64,000 nucleotides of DNA from Streptomyces sp. NBS 14/10 (GTDB lineage Bacteria > Actinomycetota > Actinomycetes > Streptomycetales > Streptomycetaceae), in the NCBI RefSeq assembly GCF_002224125.1, contig NZ_NCSM01000014.1, positions 816,790-880,789 of the forward strand, written 5' to 3'. Both the position numbers and the translations under genes were made by a program. Shown piece after piece: positions 32,658-41,887 of this stretch. Every line of letters starts with the position of its first letter. Positions within the stretch are counted from its first letter, which is position 1. Below the pieces are notes generated by a model that was not told the DNA's origin, did not search any database, and saw nothing but the letters and a program-made list of their open reading frames with translations.

Positions 32658-34817
32658 TTACGTGAGCGACCCCGTGGGCAACCCCGTGAGCAACCCCGCC
32701 GACCGGGCCCAGCGGTATTTCGCGCCCAGGACGGCCACCGGCTTCTCGGTGGTGTAGGGGTAGGCCACCACGCCGTGCTCGAAGAGGTACTGGCTCGCCT
32801 CCTCGACCTCGGTGTCGCCCGCGAGGGAGGCCACCACGGGCTTGTGGATCCCGCGCGCCCGGAACTCCTCGACGACCCGCGCGGTGAGCTCGGCGAACAC
32901 CATGGGCGGGGTGACGATGGTGTGCCAGTAGCCGAGGACGAGCGCGTGGATGCGCGGGTCCTCCAGGCCCAGCCGGATGGTGGCCTCGTAGGTGGCCGGC
33001 GGCTCGCCCCCGGTGATGTCGACCGGGTTGCCGGCCGCGCCGAAGGGCGGGATGAAGCGGCGGAAGGCCGCGTCGAGGTCCGGCGGGATCTCCATCAGCG
33101 ACAGCCCGTTGTCGACGATGGCGTCGGACAGCAGCACCCCCGAGCCCCCGGCCCCGGTGATGATGACGACGTTGTCACCCTGGGGCGTGGGCAGCACGGG
33201 CAGCGCCCGCGCGTACTCCAGCATCTCGTTCAGGCCCGGGGCGCGGATCACCCCAGCCTGCCGCAGGATGTCGTCGTAGACCGCGTCGTCCCCGGCCAGC
33301 GCCCCGGTGTGGGAGCCCGCGGCCTTGGCGCCCGCCGCCGTACGGCCCGCCTTGAGCACCACGACCGGCTTCTTCGGCACGGTGGCGCGCGCGGCCTCGA
33401 CGAAGGCGCGGCCGTCCTTGAGGTCTTCCAGGTGCATGGCGATGCACCGGGTGTTGGGGTCCTCGCCGAAGTAGGTGAGCAGGTCGTCCTCGTCCACGTC
33501 CGACTTGTTGCCGAGGCCGACGATCGCCGACACTCCGGTACGGGTGGTGCGGGCGAAGCCGAGGATGGCCATCCCGATGCCACCGGACTGCGAGGTGAGC
33601 GCCACCGGCCCCTTGACGTCGTACGGGGTGCAGAAGGTGGCGCACAGGTCCTGCCAGGTGGAGTAGTAGCCGTAGATGTTCGGCCCCAGCAGCCGGACCC
33701 CGTGCTCCTCGGCGATCGCCACGATCCGCTCCTGCAGTTCGTGTTCACCGGTCTCGGCGAAGCCGGAGGGGATGAGGACGGCGTTGGGGATGCCCTTGCG
33801 GCCGACCTCCTCCAGCGCCGCGGGGACGAACTTGGCGGGGATCGCGAAGACCGCCACATCCACCTCGCCCGGCACATCGGTCACCGACTTGTACGCCTTG
33901 CGGCCCAGGATGTCATCGGACTTGGGGTTCACCGGGTGGATCTCGCCGGGGAAACCGCCGTCGATGAGGTTGCGCATCACCGAGTTGCCGATCTTTCCCT
34001 GCTCGTTGGAGGCGCCGATCACGGTGACCGAGCGCGGCTGCATCAGCCGCCGCATCGCGGCCAGGATCTCCTCGCGCGAGTAGCGGCGCCGCTCGGCGGG
34101 CGGTGTGTCGCTGAGCAGGATCCGTACGTCGGCGGCCAGCACCCCGCTAGCGGAGGCGAACACCGGATTCAGATCCACCTCCGCCACTTCGGGAAAATCG
34201 GCGGCCAGCCGGGAGACGCGGACCACCAGGTCGGCCAGCGCCTCCCGGTCCACCGCCGCCCCGCCGCGTACGCCGCGCAGCACCTCGGCGGCCCGGATGG
34301 AGTCCAGCATCGACAGCGCGTCGTCCCTGCTCGCCGGGGCCAGCCGGAAGGTGATGTCCTTCAACACCTCCACCAGCACCCCGCCGAGGCCGAACGCGAC
34401 GACCTTCCCGAAGGTCGGGTCGGTGACCGCGCCGACGATGACCTCCTGGCCGCCCGCCGGCACCATCTGCTGCACCTGCACGCCCTTGATCCGGGCGTTG
34501 GGGTCGTACGCACGGGAATTGGAGACGATCGCGGTGAACGCGCCGCGCACCTCGGCCGCCGACGTCAGCCCCACCTGCACCCCGCCCGCGTCGGTCTTGT
34601 GCAGGATGTCCGGGGAGACGATCTTGAGGGCGACCGGGAAGCCGATCCGGTCGGCGAGCGCCACCGCGTCGTCCGCGCACTCCGCCAGCCCCTCGGCCGG
34701 AGTCGGAATGCCGTACGCGTCGGTGATCAGCTTGCCCTCGGGGGCCGTCAGCGCCGAACGCCCCTCGGCGCGCGCGGCGTCGAGCACGGCCCGTACGGCA
34801 TCGTTGTCATACGTCAC
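32658..34817 (-). CDS. NDP-forming acyl-CoA synthetase (acetate--CoA ligase family), fused subunits
   Basis: A 719-aa fused ATP-grasp/CoA-binding enzyme. Residues 1-230 form the ATP-grasp part (LITDAYGIPTPAEGLAE, FPVALKIVSPDILHKTDAGGV, GVLVEVLKDITFRL, EVDLNP). From about 260 come the CoA-binding Rossmann domain (SVTVIGASNEQGKIGNSVMRNL) and the succinyl-CoA-ligase-like domains with VALTSQSGGIGMAI and AGSHTGALAGDD. The reaction couples acyl-CoA and ADP/NDP to acid and ATP. Between frc and an OFA transporter it could conserve the energy of formyl-CoA or activate oxalate. GTG at 34817 overlaps the frc stop region and has GGAG upstream. Confidence 0.88.
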   Translation of the reverse strand: MTYDNDAVRAVLDAARAEGRSALTAPEGKLITDAYGIPTPAEGLAECADDAVALADRIGFPVALKIVSPDILHKTDAGGVQVGLTSAAEVRGAFTAIVSNSRAYDPNARIKGVQVQQMVPAGGQEVIVGAVTDPTFGKVVAFGLGGVLVEVLKDITFRLAPASRDDALSMLDSIRAAEVLRGVRGGAAVDREALADLVVRVSRLAADFPEVAEVDLNPVFASASGVLAADVRILLSDTPPAERRRYSREEILAAMRRLMQPRSVTVIGASNEQGKIGNSVMRNLIDGGFPGEIHPVNPKSDDILGRKAYKSVTDVPGEVDVAVFAIPAKFVPAALEEVGRKGIPNAVLIPSGFAETGEHELQERIVAIAEEHGVRLLGPNIYGYYSTWQDLCATFCTPYDVKGPVALTSQSGGIGMAILGFARTTRTGVSAIVGLGNKSDVDEDDLLTYFGEDPNTRCIAMHLEDLKDGRAFVEAARATVPKKPVVVLKAGRTAAGAKAAGSHTGALAGDDAVYDDILRQAGVIRAPGLNEMLEYARALPVLPTPQGDNVVIITGAGGSGVLLSDAIVDNGLSLMEIPPDLDAAFRRFIPPFGAAGNPVDITGGEPPATYEATIRLGLEDPRIHALVLGYWHTIVTPPMVFAELTARVVEEFRARGIHKPVVASLAGDTEVEEASQYLFEHGVVAYPYTTEKPVAVLGAKYRWARSAGLLTGLPTGSLT

Positions 34818-34819
34818 CG

Positions 34820-36049
34820 TCAGATCACTCCGTTCACTTTGAGCAGTCGCACTTCCTCGTCGCCGAGGCCCAGCTCCCCGACGTACACCTCTTCGTTGTG
34901 CTCGCCCAGCAGCGGGGAGCGCTCGACCTCGACCGGGGAGTCGGAGAGCTTCAGCGGCGAACCGACGGTGGTGAAGGTGCCGCGCTCGGGGTGGTCGACC
35001 CGCACCACCATCTCGTTGGCCGCGAGCGACGCGTCCTCGACGATCTCCTTGGTGGACAGGATCGGCCCGCAGGGGATGTTGTGGGCGTTCAGCGCCTCCA
35101 GCACCTCCCACTTGGGCAGGGTGGACGACCACTCCTCGATCAGCTGGAACATCTTGGCCAGCTTGGGCAGCCGCGCCTCGGGCGTCGCCCACTCCGGGTC
35201 CTCGGCCAGCTCCGGCCGCCCGATCAGCTCCGTGATCGGCTGCCAGCCGACGGGCTGCACGATGACGTACACATAGTCGTTGGGCCCGCCGGGCGCGCAT
35301 TTGACCGCCCAGCCCGGCTGCCCGCCGCCGCTCGCGTTGCCCGAGCGCGGCACCTCGTCCCCGAAGCTCTCGTTCGGGTACTCCGCGAGCGGGCCGTGTG
35401 CCAGCCGCTGCTGGTCGCGCAGCTTGACCCGGCACAGATTCAGCACCGCGTGCTGCATGGCCACATTGACGCGCTGGCCGCGCCCGGTGCGGGTGCGCTG
35501 GTAGAGCGCGGCCAGGATGCCCGCCACACAGTGCACCCCGGTGCCCGAGTCGCCGATCTGCGCGCCCGTCGCCAGCGGCGGCCCGTCGTCGAACCCGGTG
35601 GTGGACATCGACCCGCCCATGGCCTGCGCGACCACCTCGTACGCCTTGAACTTGGTGTACGGGCCGTCGCCGAAGCCCTTGATCGAGGCGTAGACGATCC
35701 GCGGGTTGATCTCCTGGATGCGCTCCCAGCTGAAGCCCATGCGGTCCACGGCGCCCGGGCCGAAGTTCTCCACCATGACATCGCTGCGCCGGATGAGCTC
35801 GGTGAGGATCTCCTTGCCGCGCTCGGTCTTGGTGTTGAGGGTGATGCTCCGCTTGTTGCAGTTGAGCATCGTGAAGTAGAGGGAGTCGACGTCCGGGAGG
35901 TCGCGCAGCTGCTTGCGCGTGATGTCCCCGGTGACGGACTCCAGCTTGATGACGTCCGCGCCGAGCCAGGCCAGCAGCTGGGTGGCGGAGGGACCGGACT
36001 GTACGTGCGTCATGTCGAGGACGCGTACGCCCTCAAGAGCCTTGGTCAT
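34820..36049 (-). CDS. frc: Formyl-CoA:oxalate CoA-transferase (CaiB/BaiF family)
   Basis: A 409-aa class III CoA-transferase that moves CoA from formyl-CoA (or another donor) to oxalate. It closely follows the Oxalobacter Frc pattern: [15 protein letters not shown], the NCNKRSI loop, [16 protein letters not shown], the catalytic Asp167 in IGDSGTGVH (Asp169 in Oxalobacter), the mobile glycine loop [18 protein letters not shown] and PLLGEH. ATG at 36049 has AAAGGGG upstream. It starts 12 bp after the decarboxylase and is followed at once by the acyl-CoA synthetase, so these genes form one operon. Confidence 0.92.
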   Translation of the reverse strand: MTKALEGVRVLDMTHVQSGPSATQLLAWLGADVIKLESVTGDITRKQLRDLPDVDSLYFTMLNCNKRSITLNTKTERGKEILTELIRRSDVMVENFGPGAVDRMGFSWERIQEINPRIVYASIKGFGDGPYTKFKAYEVVAQAMGGSMSTTGFDDGPPLATGAQIGDSGTGVHCVAGILAALYQRTRTGRGQRVNVAMQHAVLNLCRVKLRDQQRLAHGPLAEYPNESFGDEVPRSGNASGGGQPGWAVKCAPGGPNDYVYVIVQPVGWQPITELIGRPELAEDPEWATPEARLPKLAKMFQLIEEWSSTLPKWEVLEALNAHNIPCGPILSTKEIVEDASLAANEMVVRVDHPERGTFTTVGSPLKLSDSPVEVERSPLLGEHNEEVYVGELGLGDEEVRLLKVNGVI

Positions 36050-36061
36050 CTCATGGCCCCT

Positions 36062-37744
36062 TTACTTGTACATCGTCTGGTTCATCGTTCCGGGGGCGTA
36101 CGCGTCCGGGTCGACCCAGACGTTGATCAGCGACGGCTTGCCGGACTCGCGGGCGCGCCGCAGGGCCGGGGCGATGTCCGCCGGGTCGCGGACCTCCTCG
36201 CCGTAGCCGCCGAGCATCCGCGCGAACTGGTCGTACGGCACATCGCCGAGGGTGTTGCCGACCCGCTGGCGCTCCTCGCCGTACTTGGCCTTCTGGCCGT
36301 AACGGATCTGGTTCATCGAGGAGTTGTTGCCGACGATGCCGACGAAGGGGAGGTTGAAGCGGACCAGCGTCTCGAAGTCCCAGCCGGTGAGGGAGAACGC
36401 GCCGTCCCCGAAGAGCGTCACGACCTCCTTGTCGGGGCGGGCCTGCTTGGCGGCCATCACGAACGGCACGCCGACCCCGAGGGTGCCCAGCGGACCGGGG
36501 TCCATCCAGTGGCCGGGGGACTTGGGCTGCACCACCTGGCCGGAGAAGGTGACGATGTCGCCGCCGTCGCCGATGTAGATCGAGTCCTCGGTGAGGAAGT
36601 CGTTGATCTCGCTGACCAGCCGGTACGGATGGATGGGGGAGGCGTCCGAGCGCAGCTGCGGCAGCCGCTTCTCGATCGCGGTCTGCTCGGCGGCGCGCAG
36701 CTCGTCCAGCCACTCCTTGCGCTTGCCCGCGCCCCCGTTGAGCCGGCCCGAGGCGGCCTGGGTGACGGCGGACAGGACCAGGCCCGCGTCGCCGACGATG
36801 CCGAGGTCGATGTCGCGGTTCTTGCCGACGGTGCGGTAGTCGAGGTCGATCTGGACGACCGTCGCGTCGGGGGAGAGCCGCTTGCCGTAGCCCATGCGGA
36901 AGTCGAACGGGGTGCCGACGATCACGATCAGATCGGCCCCTGCGAAGGCGTAGCGGCGGGAGAGCTGGAAGTGGTGCGGGTCGCCGGGCGGCAGGGTGCC
37001 GCGGCCCGCGCCGTTCATGTACGCGGGCACATTCAACGTCCGTACCAGCTCGATGGCCGCGTCGGTGCCCCGGCAGGTCCACACCTGGCTGCCCAGCAGG
37101 ATCGCCGGCTTCTCGGCCCGTACCAGCAGGTCGGCCAGCTTTTCGACGGCCTCGGGGTCACCGGCGGTGCGGGTGGAGGCCCGGTACTTCCCGGCCTCGG
37201 GGATACGGGCCTTCGCGGCCGGGACCTTGGCGTCCAGGACATCGCGCGGGATCTCCAGGAAGGACGGGCCCGGCGCCCCGTGGTAGCACTCGCGGAAGGC
37301 CATGGACACCATGTCGGCGGCGCGGGCGGTGTCCGGGACGGTGGCGGCGAACTTGGTGATCGGCGCCATCATGTCGACGTGCGGGAGGTCCTGGAGTGAC
37401 CCCATCTTGTGCTGGGTGTGGGCGCCTTGTCCGCCGATGAGCAGCATGGGGGACTCGGCGCGGAAGGCGTTGGCGACGCCGGTGACCGCGTCGGTGGTGC
37501 CGGGGCCGGCCGTGACGACGGCACAGCCGGGTTTGCCGGTGATGCGGGCGTAGCCGTCGGCGGCGTGGGCGGCCACCTGTTCATGGCGTACGTCGATGAC
37601 ATCGATGCCCTCGTCGACGCAGCCGTCGTAGATGTCGATGATGTGGCCGCCGCAGAGCGTGTAGATGACCTCGACGCCCTCGGCTTTGAGCGCCTTGGCG
37701 ACCAAGTGCCCGCCGGAGATGAGTTCCTGGCTGTCGTCGGGCAT
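36062..37744 (-). CDS. ThDP-dependent oxalyl-CoA decarboxylase-like enzyme
   Basis: A 560-aa thiamine-diphosphate enzyme. The catalytic Glu55 is in VRHEQVAAHAADGYAR, and the ThDP/Mg site is GDGAFSLTGWDFETL...NN near residues 455-485. Context (directly upstream of frc, in the same operon) suggests decarboxylation of oxalyl-CoA to formyl-CoA. The N-terminal region (LCGGHIIDIYDGC) is less like Oxalobacter Oxc and more like the acetolactate synthase/2-hydroxyacyl-CoA lyase branch, so a formyl-CoA lyase activity is possible. It is the first gene of the operon, divergent from sucC over 189 bp that contains an ATTGNNTACAGT site. Confidence 0.85.
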   Translation of the reverse strand: MPDDSQELISGGHLVAKALKAEGVEVIYTLCGGHIIDIYDGCVDEGIDVIDVRHEQVAAHAADGYARITGKPGCAVVTAGPGTTDAVTGVANAFRAESPMLLIGGQGAHTQHKMGSLQDLPHVDMMAPITKFAATVPDTARAADMVSMAFRECYHGAPGPSFLEIPRDVLDAKVPAAKARIPEAGKYRASTRTAGDPEAVEKLADLLVRAEKPAILLGSQVWTCRGTDAAIELVRTLNVPAYMNGAGRGTLPPGDPHHFQLSRRYAFAGADLIVIVGTPFDFRMGYGKRLSPDATVVQIDLDYRTVGKNRDIDLGIVGDAGLVLSAVTQAASGRLNGGAGKRKEWLDELRAAEQTAIEKRLPQLRSDASPIHPYRLVSEINDFLTEDSIYIGDGGDIVTFSGQVVQPKSPGHWMDPGPLGTLGVGVPFVMAAKQARPDKEVVTLFGDGAFSLTGWDFETLVRFNLPFVGIVGNNSSMNQIRYGQKAKYGEERQRVGNTLGDVPYDQFARMLGGYGEEVRDPADIAPALRRARESGKPSLINVWVDPDAYAPGTMNQTMYK

Positions 37745-37813
37745 GGCGATGCGCGTCCCTTCGTAGGGGGTGGGTGCGGTCTCGCGTGTCGTACGTGTCT
37801 CGCTTGGAGGCAG

Positions 37814-37825
37814 ATTGCATACAGT
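37814..37825 (+). promoter_or_regulatory. ATTGNNTACAGT site between the decarboxylase and sucC-like genes
   Basis: ATTGCATACAGT is followed 11 bp on by CTGTATG (37836-37842), giving a 7-bp inverted repeat CATACAG/CTGTATG. It lies in the divergent promoter region and shares its ten fixed bases with sites at 20533 and 28181. Confidence 0.6.
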
Positions 37826-37933
37826 CGACGTTATGCTGTATGAACATTGTTATCCCGCATCGACTGATCGATGTCCAGGGGGCGTGCGGCAAGGGTTTGA
37901 CCAAGCGCTGTGACTGGGACCGAAGGAGCGGGC

Positions 37934-39106
37934 ATGGACCTGTTCGAACATCAGGCACGGGAACTCTTCGAGCGCTACGGCGTGTTGGTGCCACGGGCGG
38001 AGGTCGCGGACTCGGCGCCCGCGGCCCGCGCGGCGGCCGGGCGGCTGGGCGGCCGAGTCGTCGTCAAGGCGCAGGTGAAGACCGGGGGACGGGGCAAGGC
38101 AGGCGGGGTGAAGCTCGCCGTGGACCCGGCGGCGGCGGAATTGACCGCCCGTCAGATCCTCGGTATGGACATCAAGGGGCACACCGTCCACCGGGTGATG
38201 GTCGCCGAACCGGTCGACGTGGAGCGTGAGTTCTACGTCGGCTACGCCCTGGACCGGGCCCGCGGCCGCTTCCTGGCGATCGCCTCCGCCGAGGGCGGCA
38301 TGGAGATCGAGGAGGTGGTGGCCCGCCGCCCCGAGGCGGTGGCCCGTATCGAGGTGGACCCCGAGGAGGGCGTGACCGAGGCGAAGGCCGCCGAGATCGC
38401 GGCGGCGGGCGGGCTGCCGGCCGAGGTGGCGGGGACCCTGCGCCGGCTGTGGACCGTGCTGACCGAGCAGGACGCGCTGCTGGTCGAGGTCAACCCGCTC
38501 GTGGTGACGCGCGGCGGGGCGATCGTGGCGCTGGACGGCAAGGTGACGCTGGACGACAACGCGAACTTCCGACGCGCTTACGCGTACGAGGACACCGGGG
38601 GCTTCGGCCTGGAGGCGGAGGCGGGGCCGGTTGCGGGCGGCGCGGGGGACTGGCTGGAGGCGAAGGCGGCGGCCAAGGGCCTGAACTACGTCAAGCTGGA
38701 CGGCCAGGTCGGCGTCATCGGCAACGGCGCGGGCCTGGTCATGTCCACCCTCGACGTGGTCGCGGGCTGCGGCGCCCGCCCCGCCGACTTCCTCGACATC
38801 GGCGGCGGCGCCTCGGCCGAGGTGATGGCGGACGGCCTCTCCGTCGTCCTCGGCGACCCCGACGTACGGTCCGTCCTCGTCAACGTCTTCGGCGGGATCA
38901 CCGCCTGCGACGCGGTGGCCGAGGGCATCGTCCGCGCCCTGGACACCGTCACCCTCACCAAACCGCTGGTCGTCCGGCTCGACGGCAACAGCGCGGCGCG
39001 CGGCCGGGCGATCCTCGCCGAGCGCGCCCATCCGCTCGTACACCAGGCGGACACCATGGACGGCGCCGCGGCGCGGGCCGCCGAACTCGCGGCAGTCGCG
39101 GTCTAA
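37934..39106 (+). CDS. sucC: ADP-forming succinate--CoA ligase beta subunit-like (SucC)
   Basis: A 390-aa ATP-grasp subunit: [61 protein letters not shown], and the C-terminal [13 protein letters not shown] block. With SucD it would interconvert an acid plus CoA and its acyl-CoA, using ATP or ADP. Most streptomycetes have a housekeeping sucCD elsewhere; this copy in an oxalate locus may serve another acid or regenerate succinyl-CoA as CoA donor for oxalate. ATG at 37934 has GAAGGAG upstream. It is the first gene of a sucC-sucD-aldehyde dehydrogenase operon. Confidence 0.9.
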   Translation: MDLFEHQARELFERYGVLVPRAEVADSAPAARAAAGRLGGRVVVKAQVKTGGRGKAGGVKLAVDPAAAELTARQILGMDIKGHTVHRVMVAEPVDVEREFYVGYALDRARGRFLAIASAEGGMEIEEVVARRPEAVARIEVDPEEGVTEAKAAEIAAAGGLPAEVAGTLRRLWTVLTEQDALLVEVNPLVVTRGGAIVALDGKVTLDDNANFRRAYAYEDTGGFGLEAEAGPVAGGAGDWLEAKAAAKGLNYVKLDGQVGVIGNGAGLVMSTLDVVAGCGARPADFLDIGGGASAEVMADGLSVVLGDPDVRSVLVNVFGGITACDAVAEGIVRALDTVTLTKPLVVRLDGNSAARGRAILAERAHPLVHQADTMDGAAARAAELAAVAV

Positions 39107-39120
39107 GGGGGCTTACGCGC

Positions 39121-40032
39121 ATGGCAATCTTCCTCACCAAGGACAGCAAGGTCATCGTCCAGGGCATGACCGGCGCGGAGGGCATGAAGCACACCCGCCG
39201 GATGCTCGCGGCCGGCACCGACATCGTCGGCGGGGTCAACCCGCGCAAGGCCGGGGTCCGGGTCGACGTCGACGGCCGTACGGTGCCGGTCTTCGGCTCC
39301 GTATCCGAGGCGGTGGACGCCACCGGCGCCGATGTGACGGTCGTCTTCGTCCCGCCGCCGTTCGCCAAGGCCGCGGTCGTCGAGGCGGTCGACGCCGGGA
39401 TCCCGCTCGCCGTCGTGATCACCGAGGGCATCCCGGTGCACGACGCGGTCGCCTTCCAGGCTTACGCGCGGACCCGCGCCACCCGGATCATCGGCCCGAA
39501 CTGCCCGGGGCTGATCTCCCCGGGCCAGTCCAACGCGGGCATCATCCCCTCCGACATCACCAAACCGGGCCGGATCGGCCTGGTGTCGAAGTCGGGCACG
39601 CTGACCTACCAGCTGATGTACGAGCTGCGGGACATCGGCTTCTCGTCGTGCGTGGGCATCGGCGGCGATCCGGTGATCGGCACCACCCATATCGACGCCC
39701 TTGCCGCGTTCGAGGCCGACCCCGACACCGACCTGATCGTGATGATCGGCGAGATAGGCGGCGACGCGGAGGAGCGGGCGGCCCGGTTCATCGCCGAGCG
39801 GGTGACCAAGCCGGTGGTCGGCTACATAGCGGGCTTCACGGCCCCCGAGGGCAAGACCATGGGCCACGCCGGGGCCATCGTCTCCGGCTCCTCGGGCACC
39901 GCCCGGGCCAAGAAGGAGGCGCTGGAGGCGGCCGGCGTACGGGTCGGGGCCACGCCGACGGAGACGGCCGAGCTGGTGTTCGCCCTTCTGGCGGACGCCG
40001 GTGATGTGCGCCGGGCCGGCCAGGGAAGGTGA
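39121..40032 (+). CDS. sucD: Succinate--CoA ligase alpha subunit-like (SucD)
   Basis: A 303-aa CoA-binding subunit: [69 protein letters not shown] and the phosphohistidine motif GHAGAIVSG near residue 246. It lies 14 bp after sucC and its stop touches the start of the next gene. All catalytic elements are present. Which acid is used in this locus is unknown. Confidence 0.92.
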   Translation: MAIFLTKDSKVIVQGMTGAEGMKHTRRMLAAGTDIVGGVNPRKAGVRVDVDGRTVPVFGSVSEAVDATGADVTVVFVPPPFAKAAVVEAVDAGIPLAVVITEGIPVHDAVAFQAYARTRATRIIGPNCPGLISPGQSNAGIIPSDITKPGRIGLVSKSGTLTYQLMYELRDIGFSSCVGIGGDPVIGTTHIDALAAFEADPDTDLIVMIGEIGGDAEERAARFIAERVTKPVVGYIAGFTAPEGKTMGHAGAIVSGSSGTARAKKEALEAAGVRVGATPTETAELVFALLADAGDVRRAGQGR

Positions 40033-40037
40033 TGAGG

Positions 40038-41582
40038 ATGGCAGCCACCCTCACCCATAAACCCGGCACCACCTGGGCCGACGCCTGGCAGCGCAGCCTG
40101 GCCGCCGCGCCCGAGGCGTTCCGGGACGACCGTGTCCTCAACCTGTGGGACGGCCGCTGGCACGCCGACGGCCACCCCCTCCCCGCCGTCACCCCGGTCG
40201 ACGGCACCCCCATCGCCGGCCCGCCCCGCCTGGACGCGGCCACCGCCCGCCAGGCCGTACGCGCCTCCCTCGACCAGCACCGCGCCTGGCGCCATATCGC
40301 CCTCCCCGAGCGCCGCGCCCGCGTCGCCGCCACCCTCGACGCCCTCGCCGCCCACCGCGAACTGCTCGCCCTCCTCCTGGTCTGGGAGATCGGCAAGCCC
40401 TGGCGGCTCGCCCAGGCCGACGTGGACCGGGCCATCGACGGCGTCCGCTGGTACGCCGACGAGATCGACCGCATGCTGGAGCGCCGCTCCCCGCTGCCCG
40501 GCCCGGTCTCCAACATCGCCAGCTGGAACTACCCGATGAGCGTCCTCGGCCACGCCATGCTGGTCCAGGCCCTCGCGGGCAACGCCGTGATCGCCAAGAC
40601 CCCCACCGACGGCGGCCTCGCCTGCCTCACCCTCGCCGCCGCCCTCGCCGCCCGCGAGGGCGTCCCGCTCACCCTGGTCAGCGGCAGCGGCGGCGAACTC
40701 TCCGAGGCCCTGGTCCGCTCGCCCGAGATCGGCTGTGTCTCCTTCGTCGGCGGCCGCGACACCGGCGCCCGCGTCGCCACCGCCGTCGCCGACCTCGGCA
40801 AACGCCACATCCTCGAACAGGAGGGCCTCAACGCCTGGGGCATCTGGAACTTCACCGGCTGGGACGAGCTCGGCCCCCAGCTCCGCAAGACCTTCGACTA
40901 CGCCAAGCAGCGCTGCACCGCCTACCCCCGCTTCGTCGTCCAGCGGTCCTCCTTCGACGCCTTCCTCGCCGTCTACCTCCCCGCCGTACGCGCCATCCGC
41001 CTCGGCCACCCCCTCGCCGTCGAGCACCCGGCCGACCCCCTCCCCGACCTCGACTTCGGCCCCCTGATCAACGCCGCCAAGGCCAAGGAGCTCGACGACC
41101 AGGTCGCCGAGGCCATCGACCGCGGCGCCATCCCCGTCCACCGCGGCGACCTCGCCGACGGCCACTTCCTCCCCGACCAGGACCGCTCCGCCTACCTGGC
41201 CCCGGTCACCCTCCTCAACCCGCCCCCGTCCTCCCCCCTCCACCACGCCGAGCCCTTCGGCCCCGTCGACACCCTCGTCCTGGTCGACACCGAGGCCGAA
41301 CTGCTGGCCGCCATGAACGCCAGCAACGGCGCCCTCGTCGCCACCCTCTCCTGCGACGACCCCGCCACCTACCAGCGCCTCGCCCCTCAGATCCGCGCTT
41401 TCAAGACCGGCCACGGCAAACCCCGCTCCCGCGGCGACCGCGACGAGCTCTTCGGCGGCTTCGGCGCCTCCTGGCGCGGCGCCTTCGTCGGCGGCGACCT
41501 CCTCGTCCACGCCGTCACCGAAGGCCCCGACCCCGACCGCACCCCCGGCAACTTCCCCGACTACCACCTGATGCCCGCCTGA
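40038..41582 (+). CDS. Aldehyde dehydrogenase-family protein in the sucCD operon
   Basis: A 514-aa ALDH-superfamily protein. It has a Rossmann-type N-terminal part (WNYPMSVLGHAMLVQALAGNAVIAKTP in pattern), the general-base Glu in LEQEGLNAW, and the catalytic Cys in KQRCTAYPRFVVQ. It is divergent from standard ALDHs and fits the acylating/PaaN-like outer branches; in this locus a CoA-linked aldehyde such as glyoxylate or a semialdehyde is conceivable. The coding strand is unusually rich in C at third positions (runs of CCC, GCC, CTC and ACC), unlike its neighbours. ATG at 40038 has AAGG 8 nt upstream; ATG at 40032 overlaps the sucD stop. Confidence 0.85.
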   Translation: MAATLTHKPGTTWADAWQRSLAAAPEAFRDDRVLNLWDGRWHADGHPLPAVTPVDGTPIAGPPRLDAATARQAVRASLDQHRAWRHIALPERRARVAATLDALAAHRELLALLLVWEIGKPWRLAQADVDRAIDGVRWYADEIDRMLERRSPLPGPVSNIASWNYPMSVLGHAMLVQALAGNAVIAKTPTDGGLACLTLAAALAAREGVPLTLVSGSGGELSEALVRSPEIGCVSFVGGRDTGARVATAVADLGKRHILEQEGLNAWGIWNFTGWDELGPQLRKTFDYAKQRCTAYPRFVVQRSSFDAFLAVYLPAVRAIRLGHPLAVEHPADPLPDLDFGPLINAAKAKELDDQVAEAIDRGAIPVHRGDLADGHFLPDQDRSAYLAPVTLLNPPPSSPLHHAEPFGPVDTLVLVDTEAELLAAMNASNGALVATLSCDDPATYQRLAPQIRAFKTGHGKPRSRGDRDELFGGFGASWRGAFVGGDLLVHAVTEGPDPDRTPGNFPDYHLMPA

Positions 41583-41641
41583 CGCCCGCCTGAGGCCGCC
41601 TGACGCCCGCCTGAGGCCGCCGGGCACCGCCTGAGGCCGCC
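41580..41641. repeat. 21-bp tandem repeat starting at the aldehyde dehydrogenase stop codon
   Basis: A 21-bp unit starting TGACGCCCGCCTGAGGCCGC runs 41580-41600 and again 41601-41621 without mismatch, followed by two 20-bp-like variants with GGGCACCGCC. The first TGA is the stop codon of the gene. Confidence 0.75.
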
Positions 41642-41677
41642 GGGCACCGCCTGACCACCCACCGTGATCCTTAGCCA

Positions 41678-41719
41678 GGCCCCGGGCCGCGTCACCGCAG
41701 GTCGGCGCGGCCCGGGGCC
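41678..41719 (+). terminator. Strong hairpin after the sucCD-ALDH operon
   Basis: A perfect 14-bp stem (GGCCCCGGGCCGCG and its complement) with a 14-nt loop lies about 95 bp after the ALDH stop and before the tRNA. Confidence 0.75.
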
Positions 41720-41800
41720 CGGCCCTTACGCAGGTGAAACGCACTCCAAAACCTTGGTATCGTTGTCCCTGTCGCCGCGGGGAACCGCGGAGCACACCCT

Positions 41801-41885
41801 GTCCGGGTGGCGGAATGGCAGACGCGCTAGCTTGAGGTGCTAGTGCCCTTTATCGGGCGTGGGGGTTCAAGTCCCCCCTCGGACA
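41801..41885 (+). tRNA. tRNA-Leu (anticodon GAG)
   Basis: An 85-nt cloverleaf with a 7-bp acceptor stem (GTCCGGG/CTCGGAC, one G-U pair), anticodon stem CTAGC/GCTAG with loop TTGAGGT giving anticodon GAG, a long variable arm (GCCC/GGGC stem) typical of class II leucine tRNA, and T stem GGGGG/CCCCC with TTCAAGT. The discriminator is A; CCA is not encoded. Its 3' end is the likely integration site of the adjacent island, and no terminator follows it directly. Confidence 0.95.
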
Positions 41886-41887
41886 CT
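41875..41887 (+). other. Putative att site (left), tRNA-Leu 3' end
   Basis: CCCCTCGGACACT, the last bases of the tRNA gene plus two, is repeated exactly at 57179-57191. It is the proposed core of integration by a tyrosine recombinase. Confidence 0.6.

Noticed and set aside
34898..37399. An 833-codon plus-strand frame opposite frc and the decarboxylase
   Set aside because: Composition is biased to Ala/Arg/Gly/Asp with no recognisable motif; the opposite strand encodes well-conserved enzymes.
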